Part shown: one piece after another, positions 1 through 5,178 of the stretch | Layout: every line of letters starts with the position of its first letter | How positions within the stretch are numbered: the stretch's first letter is position 1 | Assembly: GCA_021730825.1 (NCBI GenBank) | Contig: JAKFYO010000039.1 | Location: 1 to 6,756, forward strand | Source of the DNA: Hyphomicrobiales bacterium | GTDB lineage: Bacteria; Pseudomonadota; Alphaproteobacteria; Rhizobiales; Xanthobacteraceae | Direction: 5' to 3' | Length of the DNA: 6,756 bases | Made by a program: the position numbers and the translations under genes | Notes under the pieces: generated by a model | Database searches by the model: none | What the model was told of the DNA's origin: nothing | What the model saw: the letters and a program-made list of their open reading frames with translations, nothing else

Positions 1-389
1 TGGCCGTCCACCTTGGCCTCGCAATAGAGCACGACGCGGCGGCCCTTCTCGATCAACTCGACCACCTCGGCACTGACGGTCACCACATCGCCGATTTTAA
101 CGGGCCCGTGGAATTCGATGGTCTGGGAAATATAGACCGCGCCCGGTCCGGGCAGCTTGGTGCCGAGGATCGCGGAGATCAGGCTCGCCGTATAAAGGCC
201 GTGGGCGATGCGCTGGCCGAATACGGTCTTCTGGGCATAAAGGTCGGACAGATGGACCGGATTATGGTCCCCGGTGAGCTCGGCGAAGCCGACAATGTCC
301 TCATCCATCACGGTCCGCATGATGCTTTCGCGCATGCCGACCTTGATGTCCTCGAAATAGAGCGGCTGAAAAGCCGTCACATCCAACAT
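1..389 (-). CDS. MaoC-family (R)-specific enoyl-CoA hydratase, partial (3' end outside window)
   Basis: Reading the minus strand from ATG at 389-387 gives 129 uninterrupted codons to the left edge, so the C-terminus is missing. The protein starts MLDVTAFQPLYFEDIKVGM, a typical MaoC opening. The hydratase-2 signature is clear: GDHNPVH at residues 40-46, with the catalytic Asp41 and His46, then F57-G58 and IAHGL at 61-65. A GTKLPGPGAVY stretch (76-86) and the HGPVKIGDVV strand (94-103) complete a single hot-dog fold of about 140-150 residues. Members hydrate trans-2-enoyl-CoA in the cytoplasm, in fatty-acid, PHA or acyl-CoA degradation; the substrate cannot be told from sequence. An in-frame TTG nine bases upstream of the ATG is a possible alternative start, and no strong Shine-Dalgarno sequence is visible. 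The gene is divergent from cheY, with a 191 bp gap. Family assignment is secure; specificity is not. Confidence 0.9.
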   Translation of the reverse strand, partial: MLDVTAFQPLYFEDIKVGMRESIMRTVMDEDIVGFAELTGDHNPVHLSDLYAQKTVFGQRIAHGLYTASLISAILGTKLPGPGAVYISQTIEFHGPVKIGDVVTVSAEVVELIEKGRRVVLYCEAKVDG

Positions 390-537
390 CTTGTTCAAAC
401 CCAGACCCCGCCCAAACCGTTGCGCCGGACCATGTTTGGCAAGGCACAATTCGATCCCGCACTGCAATAACCCATGGAGGGGAAAAAGGGAATTAACCCG
501 ATGGCAAGCCCCTTTTGGTACCCCGGTGAGGCAAATA

Positions 538-556
538 GGCCGCCAGAACGGCGGCC
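538..556 (+). promoter_or_regulatory. Perfect GC-rich hairpin in the cheY leader
   Basis: GGCCGCC (538-544), loop AGAAC (545-549), GGCGGCC (550-556): a 7 bp stem of G-C pairs only, ending 24 bases before the cheY ATG. No T-run follows on either strand, so an intrinsic terminator is unlikely. If cheY transcription starts upstream, the hairpin would sit in the 5' leader just ahead of the ribosome site (CGGAG near 569-573). It could affect mRNA stability or translation, or be a protein-binding palindrome. The structure is seen; the role is inferred. Confidence 0.45.
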
Positions 557-580
557 GGGGACTATTCGCGGAGCGCACAA

Positions 581-970
581 ATGGCCACCGATACTGGTAT
601 GCCGATCCTTGTCGTGGACGACTACAAGACGATGATCCGGATCATTCGAAACCTTCTGAAGCAGCTTGGCTTCGAGGACGTGGATGAGGCCGCGGACGGC
701 AAGGAAGCGCTCGGCAAGTTGAAAGAAAAGAAATACGGCCTCGTGATCTCCGACTGGAACATGGAGCCGATGACGGGCTACGAACTGCTGCGCGAAGTCC
801 GCGCCGACCCCGATCTCGCGAAGACGCCGTTCATCATGGTGACCGCGGAATCGAAGACCGAGAACGTCGTCGCCGCCAAGAAGGCCGGCGTGAACAACTA
901 CATCGTCAAGCCGTTCAACGCCGCCACGCTCAAGAACAAGATCGACTCGGTCTTCACCCCAGCGGCATAA
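581..970 (+). CDS. cheY: Single-domain response regulator CheY
   Basis: This 129-residue protein is one receiver domain with no output domain, the length of classical CheY. All receiver landmarks are present: acidic pair Asp13-Asp14 (LVVDDY), phospho-acceptor Asp58 in ISDWNM, Thr88 in VTAES, Tyr107 and Lys110 in YIVKPF. Trp59 just after the acceptor and the Tyr at the switch position match flagellar-type CheY. The family is phosphorylated by CheA; CheY-P binds FliM in the flagellar switch and alters rotation. The ATG at 581 is preceded by CGGAG about 7 bases upstream. A second in-frame ATG at 599 (Met7) lies just before the first strand and is less likely. cheZ follows after a 34 bp gap on the same strand, which supports a chemotaxis role over a generic signalling one. 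The last helix region (AATLKNKIDSVF) is not arginine-rich, unlike the c-di-GMP-binding Cle proteins. No CheA or receptor gene is in the window, so this is an orphan or distal che locus. Confidence 0.93.
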   Translation: MATDTGMPILVVDDYKTMIRIIRNLLKQLGFEDVDEAADGKEALGKLKEKKYGLVISDWNMEPMTGYELLREVRADPDLAKTPFIMVTAESKTENVVAAKKAGVNNYIVKPFNAATLKNKIDSVFTPAA

Positions 971-1004
971 ACAGAACAAGTATAAGGCGTCGCGTAGAAT
1001 ACCA

Positions 1005-1532
1005 ATGGGCATTCCGGAAAATACCGAATTGGAGAGCGAACTCCGCAAAATCGCGGATTACATTGTCACGCTTCGGCGCGAGATTGCCGTGCTTCAGGCA
1101 AACGAAATTCACATGAATAAGATTCCGGCCGCCGGTCAGGAACTCGCCGCCGTCGTGAGTTCGACCGAAGGCGCCACTAACGAGATCATGGCGATCGCCG
1201 AAGCGGTGCTTTCAGCCGACGCCAGCGACCCGGTGGCTTACAAGGCTCTCGTCGACAAGGAAATGATGGCGCTGTTCGCAAGCTGTGCCTTCCAGGATCT
1301 GACCGGCCAGCGCATTTCGCGTGTCGTAAAAACGCTCGAACATATCGAGGCGCGTGTCTCGCGTTTCGCGAATTACACCGGCGTCGAAGACCAGCCGGGT
1401 CACGCCAACGAACAGGAAGCGGATGCCGCCGCGCGGCGCGAGAAACTGCTCCTGCATGGTCCATCGATCGCGGACGACGGCAATACCCAGCCGATGATCG
1501 ACCGGCTGCTCGCCGCGCTCAAAGCCCAGTAA
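1005..1532 (+). CDS. cheZ: CheZ-type CheY-P phosphatase
   Basis: This 175-residue, mostly helical cytoplasmic protein carries the CheZ signature FQDLTGQRI at 96-104. By alignment with E. coli CheZ (Asp143, Gln147), Asp98 and Gln102 are the catalytic pair that positions water to hydrolyse CheY aspartyl phosphate. Residues 5-70 and 76-122 would form the long helical hairpin that dimerises into a four-helix bundle. Residues 125-160 are a low-complexity, charged, Ala-rich linker. The C-terminal QPMIDRLLAALK (162-173) resembles the amphipathic CheY-binding tail of E. coli CheZ. The protein is shorter than the 214-residue E. coli protein. The ATG at 1005 has no good Shine-Dalgarno sequence; AAGG at 984-987 is too distant. 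No other likely start lies upstream in frame, so translation may depend on coupling with cheY. Its stop lies 3 bp from the stop of the converging HAD gene. CheZ was long considered absent from most alphaproteobacteria, so automatic annotation may call it hypothetical. Confidence 0.85.
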   Translation: MGIPENTELESELRKIADYIVTLRREIAVLQANEIHMNKIPAAGQELAAVVSSTEGATNEIMAIAEAVLSADASDPVAYKALVDKEMMALFASCAFQDLTGQRISRVVKTLEHIEARVSRFANYTGVEDQPGHANEQEADAAARREKLLLHGPSIADDGNTQPMIDRLLAALKAQ

Positions 1533-1535
1533 TCG

Positions 1536-2414
1536 CTACCAGCTTAGACGGTGCATCATTCCGACAGGCCATGCCGCCTGTTCGGCAAAGATTTCACCTG
1601 CGCGATTTTTCTCTTCAGAAAAATCCTCGGCGTGGATACCGCCGGTGATGAAGAGGCAGTCGATGCCTTGTAGCGCCGCACCCTTCAGGTCGGTGCGCGC
1701 GCCGTCACCTATCGCGAGCATCTCTTCTTTCCTGAGCTTCTCGCCGCGCATTCTCTCGGCGACTGAAACGACCTGATCGTAGATCGGCGCGTAGGGCTTG
1801 CCCGCATAGATTGCCTTGCCGCCCATCTGCTCATAGAGTTGCGCGAGCGCACCCGCGCAGACAATCAGCCTGTCGCCGCGCTCGACCACGAGATCGGGAT
1901 TGGCGCAGAGCATCAACACATCGCGTTTGATCATTTTCTCGAACATTGCGCGATAATCTTCCGCGACTTCGACTTCGTCGTTGAATGGCCCGGTGACGAC
2001 AGCGATGTCGCACTCGTCTTCTCCGACCATCCTGTTCGGTAACCCGTCGTAATTCGGCATGTCGCGTGCAGGGCCGAGATGAAAGAGTTTCGCATCCGGA
2101 CGAGCCTCGAGTTCGGCGCGCGCGACATCGCCGGAGGCGACGATGGTGTCGTAGCAATCCGCCGGCACGCCCCATTTCGCGATCTGCTTTGCGACCACCA
2201 CGCCGGGACGCGGCGCGTTGGATATCAGGATCACGGTCGCACCGTTTGCGCGCGCAGTTTTCAGCGCTTCGCAGGCGGCGGGATAAGCGGCAACGCCGTT
2301 ATGCACGACGCCCCAGACATCGCTGAGCAAGAGCTTGTAGTTCGGCGCAATGGCACCGAAGCCGCTGAGAACCGGGGGTAGCGCTGAAGCGAGATCGGGG
2401 GAGTCGTTTTTCAT
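1536..2414 (-). CDS. HAD-superfamily class IIA hydrolase (TIGR01459-like, NagD-related)
   Basis: Numbered from the GTG at 2432 (298 aa), the HAD motifs run in order. Motif I is LLSDVWGVVHNG, with nucleophile Asp38. Motif II is LISNAPRP, with Ser71. The class IIA cap lies between about 75 and 205. Motif III is Lys212 in GKPYAPIYD. Motif IV is IGDGARTDLKGA, with Asp243 and Asp248. The enzyme is probably a cytoplasmic Mg-dependent phosphatase; its substrate is unknown to me. The second Asp of the usual DxD motif is Trp40 (DVWG), a family trait rather than damage, since everything else is intact. I chose the ATG at 2414 (292 aa) over the GTG at 2432: the extra six residues look unstructured and neither start has a clear Shine-Dalgarno sequence. 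The gene lies 76 bp downstream of tipF on the same strand, so co-transcription is possible. It ends 3 bp from cheZ, tail to tail. Confidence 0.88.
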   Translation of the reverse strand: MKNDSPDLASALPPVLSGFGAIAPNYKLLLSDVWGVVHNGVAAYPAACEALKTARANGATVILISNAPRPGVVVAKQIAKWGVPADCYDTIVASGDVARAELEARPDAKLFHLGPARDMPNYDGLPNRMVGEDECDIAVVTGPFNDEVEVAEDYRAMFEKMIKRDVLMLCANPDLVVERGDRLIVCAGALAQLYEQMGGKAIYAGKPYAPIYDQVVSVAERMRGEKLRKEEMLAIGDGARTDLKGAALQGIDCLFITGGIHAEDFSEEKNRAGEIFAEQAAWPVGMMHRLSW

Positions 2415-2485
2415 GGCGCGCGGAAGTCGCACGAATGTGCACGCGGCGCAAGGAGGGGTATTCTATCGGCGTCGGATTTTATCTG

Positions 2486-2499
2486 CGCGCTTAAGCGCG
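2486..2499. repeat. 14 bp perfect palindrome over the tipF stop codon
   Basis: CGCGCTTAAGCGCG is self-complementary and contains the tipF TAA stop. As RNA it would fold as CGCGC, loop TTAA, GCGCG. On the tipF strand it is followed by CAGATAAAATCC, with no U-run, so it is not a convincing intrinsic terminator. It may partly attenuate read-through into the HAD gene or protect the mRNA 3' end. The palindrome is seen directly; the function is open. Confidence 0.4.
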
Positions 2500-3858
2500 G
2501 CGAACCGTACGCGCGGCGAGTTTGGAAATGTCGTTCTGCCGGGACACCTGTTCCAAAGGCTTCATTTCTGGCGCCGGGAATTCGGTCACTTCAGCCTTCA
2601 GAAGGTCCGAGCGGATCGGACGCGGCGGCGAGAACAGCATGCCCTGCCCGAAGCCGAGGTTGTAATCCAGAAGATCGACGGCAGTTGCCTCGTTCTCTAC
2701 CTTCTCTGCGATCAGGTCGATGCCGTAGCGGCCGAGAAGATCGACGAGGTCGGCGGGATGGACCTGTGCGCCGTTTTGCGGCACGCGGCCGAGCAGAAGT
2801 TCCGCGGAAATTTTCAGGTAGCGTACGCCGCGCTCCGCCATCGCCTGCGGGTCGATATGCAGGTCGGTGATGTGATCGATCGCGAAGCGGAAGCCATGCT
2901 CGCGAAGCTGATGCAGACTCTCGCGATAAACCGCATTCGGCGAGCGGAAATCGTTCTGCGCAATCTCGACGAACAGCGAGGGCGCGATCGATTTGTTTTC
3001 GTCGAGCGCGTCCATGATCGCGCTCATCGCGGCGCGATCCGAGAGCGTCTCGGGAGCGAGGTTGAAGAAGATGCCGACTTCGCGGGATTTTGCCGCGAGT
3101 CTGCGGAAAACCTGTAGCGAAGAATTCACGAGATTTTCGTCGAGCGGCAACACCGCGTTGCTTCTGCGCGCGGCACCGATGAAATGCTTGGCCTCGATCA
3201 ACTTCCCTTCCGGGAGCCGCAGCCTAGAGACCGCTTCATAGAAGCGGACCTTGCGCTGCGGCAGCGTCACGATCGGCTGGAGATGAACGTCGATGCGTTC
3301 GTTTTCGAGCGCGTCGCGAATGAGAACCGCGACTTCATTGTCTTTGAGTTGACCGAGCGGGTTGACGACAGCAGGTGATGGCGGTGTCGCGGACGGCATT
3401 TGCTTGCCGGTTTCAGCCGTCATCCGCGCGCCTGCGCCCGGCGCGTTACTGAAAATCTGCTTCTGCGCGAGCAGGCTGTCGTGTTCGCTCACGGTCTTTG
3501 CGAGGTCTTCGACCAGGGACGCGAGATCCCCGATTTCCTTGGCGATCGGATCGGTATGCGATTTCAGTTCCTGCGCCGGCGCGGTCTCGACCTTGTCGAT
3601 CCGGATATTCAGATCGGAAACCTGACGCGCAATTTCAGCGCAGGCGCGAGCCATGCTCTCGATGCGCTCGTTGGTCTCTGCGCGGTCACGAGCGCGGGCG
3701 GAAACGGATTCCACCGCCAGCAAGCCGAACAGAAGCGCCAAAGCACAGAAGGCGGCCTCGACGGCGCTGATACCGGCGGCATAGTGCAAAGCGGCACCCG
3801 CAGACGCCGCAATCAGCGTCATGCAGAATGCGATGAAGTAAAAGCCTTTGCCGAGCAT
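2491..3858 (-). CDS. tipF: TipF-like membrane protein with coiled coil and degenerate EAL domain
   Basis: A 455-residue protein. Two hydrophobic segments (about 5-28 and 32-50) anchor it to the inner membrane. Residues 55-135 are a heptad-rich charged coiled coil, and 137-168 a Pro/Ala linker. Residues 172-430 are an EAL domain. The EAL motif itself is Glu208-Ala-Val. Other positions of the c-di-GMP/metal site are Asn266 (FNLAP), Glu298 (VEIAQ), Asp328, Lys349 (YLKIS), Glu385/Glu388 (AEKVEN) and Gln405 (GFGQG). The second Asp of the DDFG motif is His329, and the DFGTG loop is replaced by HITDLH, so phosphodiesterase activity is unlikely and c-di-GMP binding plausible. Architecture and length match Caulobacter TipF (about 450 aa), a c-di-GMP receptor that positions and assembles the polar flagellum; the nearby cheY-cheZ pair fits this. 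Start ATG at 3858; ribosome site weak. Alternative: another degenerate EAL receptor. Confidence 0.8.
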   Translation of the reverse strand: MLGKGFYFIAFCMTLIAASAGAALHYAAGISAVEAAFCALALLFGLLAVESVSARARDRAETNERIESMARACAEIARQVSDLNIRIDKVETAPAQELKSHTDPIAKEIGDLASLVEDLAKTVSEHDSLLAQKQIFSNAPGAGARMTAETGKQMPSATPPSPAVVNPLGQLKDNEVAVLIRDALENERIDVHLQPIVTLPQRKVRFYEAVSRLRLPEGKLIEAKHFIGAARRSNAVLPLDENLVNSSLQVFRRLAAKSREVGIFFNLAPETLSDRAAMSAIMDALDENKSIAPSLFVEIAQNDFRSPNAVYRESLHQLREHGFRFAIDHITDLHIDPQAMAERGVRYLKISAELLLGRVPQNGAQVHPADLVDLLGRYGIDLIAEKVENEATAVDLLDYNLGFGQGMLFSPPRPIRSDLLKAEVTEFPAPEMKPLEQVSRQNDISKLAARTVRRA

Positions 3859-3863
3859 GCGCT

Positions 3864-3919
3864 GCTAGGAGCCCGCCACTCCTGCTGGACCGGGAGACCG
3901 TTCCCCCGAATCTCCTAGC
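3864..3919. promoter_or_regulatory. Inverted repeat in the tipF upstream region
   Basis: GCTAGGAG (3864-3871) and CTCCTAGC (3912-3919) are perfect 8 bp inverted copies separated by 40 bp. A smaller hairpin, GGGA (3892-3895) / TCCC (3902-3905), lies between them. The left copy ends 5 bases from the tipF ATG, so a protein bridging the two arms, or the folded leader RNA, could control tipF expression. On the tipF strand the left copy reads CTCCTAGC, not a ribosome-binding sequence. The repeat is seen directly; the regulatory role is inferred. The rest of the 196 bp divergent gap must hold promoters for both directions, but I cannot place -35/-10 boxes confidently. Confidence 0.4.
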
Positions 3920-4054
3920 GAATCATAGGCGAAGGCGAGTCCGCACGGAAGCGCGGCCTGTTGAACCGCCCGATGCTTCCCGCAACTGGAAATTGGCCGT
4001 AATCACGATACATTTGGTCATGACGGGCGACAGCATGACTGCAAGGAACACGAT

Positions 4055-4549
4055 ATGACCGCCTCGATCCTCGACCGCCGCAAGCTTCTCGCCGCCGGCG
4101 GCTCCTTTGTGGCGATGGGCACCTCCGGACTGCTGCTGCCCGCCAGCGCGCAGGGTTTAGCGCCAACCGTGTCGATGTCGGGTGGGGCCAACAATTACGC
4201 TGCCCACAAAGGTGCGCCGATCGTTCCGCGCATCGGCAAAGGCGGCTTCGTGATGTCGGGCACCGTGCGCCGCGCCGGCGACGGAGCGCCGCTTTCCGGA
4301 CAGCGCATCCAGATCTGGGCGCATACGGTCGAAGGCCGCGAAGAAGACGCGCGCAGTCATGGTGCCACGCTCACCGACAAGAACGGCGCGTTCCGCCTCG
4401 AGATGCCGCAGATCATTCCGATCTTCGGCCAGCCGCACGGCCACCTCGCTTACGACAGCGGCGAATTCAAAACCGTGTTTCTGCGTCCCATTATGAAGAG
4501 CGCGAAGGATACGAGTCTCGAAGCGCATTTCGTCCTTCAGCCGGCCTGA
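4055..4549 (+). CDS. Tat-exported protein with intradiol-dioxygenase-like / transthyretin-like beta-sandwich
   Basis: A 164-residue precursor. Residues 1-32 look like a Tat signal: DRRKLL at 7-12, a hydrophobic stretch to Leu28, then an ASA cleavage site (30-32). The mature part of about 132 residues is one beta-sandwich domain. VMSGTVRRAGDGAPLSGQ (66-83) followed by RIQIW (84-88), then LTDKNGAFRLEM (106-117), match the strand pattern of intradiol ring-cleavage dioxygenases. His128-Gly-His130 falls where those enzymes have their two iron-binding histidines. The two tyrosinate iron ligands are absent: the only mature tyrosines are Tyr48 and Tyr133, both outside the expected places. Classical catechol cleavage is therefore doubtful; His90 and His102 could contribute to a different metal site. 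AAGGAA at 4043-4048 supports the ATG at 4055. The ferric-reductase-like gene starts 8 bp downstream, so the two probably work together. Function unknown; fold assignment moderate. Confidence 0.75.
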   Translation: MTASILDRRKLLAAGGSFVAMGTSGLLLPASAQGLAPTVSMSGGANNYAAHKGAPIVPRIGKGGFVMSGTVRRAGDGAPLSGQRIQIWAHTVEGREEDARSHGATLTDKNGAFRLEMPQIIPIFGQPHGHLAYDSGEFKTVFLRPIMKSAKDTSLEAHFVLQPA

Positions 4550-4557
4550 CTACTGAA

Positions 4558-5178
4558 GTGAACGAAAAGATGGGGCCGGCCCGTAGTGCGTTGATCTGGG
4601 CCGTTCTTGCAGCCGCGATCTTTGTCCCGATCCTGCTTGCGGCGACTAGCCCTTACCTTCAGTGGCGTGACGCCATCTATATTGCGGCCTGCTTTGCCGG
4701 TATCATCGCGCTCGGTCTTTTGCTTGTTCAGCCATTATTGATTGCAGGACTACTGCCGGGCCTTTCGGCTTTTCGCGCGCGGCGCGTGCATCATTGGATC
4801 GGCGGCGCGCTGGTCGCGGCTATCATCATCCATGTCGCGGGGCTTTGGGTCACCAGTCCGCCGGACATGCTCGACGCACTTCTGTTCCGGTCGCCGACAT
4901 TGTTTTCGCCGTTCGGCGTGGTGGCGATGTGGGCGATTTTCACGACAGCAACGCTCGCACTCATCCGCCGGAGGCTCGGGCTGCAAACATGGCGCATCAC
5001 GCATATGTCGCTGGCGGCGGTCATCGTCATTGGCAGCGTTGTCCACGGCATGCTGATCGAGGGCACCATGGAGACGATGTCGAAAGCGGCACTTTGCGCA
5101 CTCGTCGTTGCCGCGACCATCAAGGTGATCGTCGACCTTTGGCCGCGGAAAAAGCGCGCTACTACTGAATCGTCTTAA
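4558..5178 (+). CDS. Ferric-reductase-like transmembrane cytochrome b protein (MsrQ/NOX-type heme domain)
   Basis: A 206-residue integral inner-membrane protein with about six helices (near 11-31, 38-62, 76-98, 118-136, 147-167, 176-194) and a basic C-terminus (RKKR, 197-200). Two histidine pairs have the spacing of ferric reductase / NADPH oxidase heme domains: His78 and His92 (13 residues between), and His149 and His163 (13 between). This predicts two stacked b hemes crossing the membrane. There is no FAD- or NAD-binding domain, so electrons must come from another cytoplasmic flavoprotein or from quinol, as described for MsrQ. The start is GTG at 4558 (MNEK); an ATG at 4570 (Met5) is an equally possible start, and neither has a strong ribosome site. 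The gene begins 8 bp after the Tat-protein stop, indicating translational coupling. Its end overlaps the converging aminotransferase by 17 bp. Electron delivery to the Tat-exported neighbour is inferred from the gene pairing. Confidence 0.82.
   Translation: MNEKMGPARSALIWAVLAAAIFVPILLAATSPYLQWRDAIYIAACFAGIIALGLLLVQPLLIAGLLPGLSAFRARRVHHWIGGALVAAIIIHVAGLWVTSPPDMLDALLFRSPTLFSPFGVVAMWAIFTTATLALIRRRLGLQTWRITHMSLAAVIVIGSVVHGMLIEGTMETMSKAALCALVVAATIKVIVDLWPRKKRATTESS

Noticed and set aside
108..470. 120-codon plus-strand open frame at the left end
   Set aside because: It lies antisense to the MaoC gene, whose hydratase motif on the minus strand is unmistakable.
491..500. TTAACC half-site resembling a CtrA box in the cheY leader
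   Set aside because: Only one TTAA half is present, with no second TTAA seven bases away; a match this short is expected by chance.
503..518. Possible sigma-54 promoter (TGGCA then TTTTG) ahead of cheY
   Set aside because: The -24 half is partly present, but the required GC at -12 is missing (TTTTG instead of TTGC).
581..970. CheY as a c-di-GMP-binding Cle-type regulator
   Set aside because: The C-terminal region lacks the arginine-rich stretch described for Cle proteins and looks like ordinary CheY.
395..1048. 217-codon minus-strand open frame covering cheY
   Set aside because: It is the antisense shadow of cheY and its leader in GC-rich DNA. The translation is Arg/Val/His-rich with no recognisable domain, and cheY on the other strand has a full receiver signature.
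2486..2510. Rho-independent terminator after tipF
   Set aside because: The palindrome could form a 5 bp stem, but no T-run follows on the tipF strand.
2350..3117. 255-codon plus-strand open frame opposite tipF
   Set aside because: Antisense to the EAL domain; low-complexity Arg-rich translation with no motif. The minus-strand protein is clearly real.
3859..4054. Small gene in the tipF / Tat-protein gap
   Set aside because: The only open frame (minus strand, 4166-3915) overlaps the Tat gene start and has an Arg-rich, motif-free translation.
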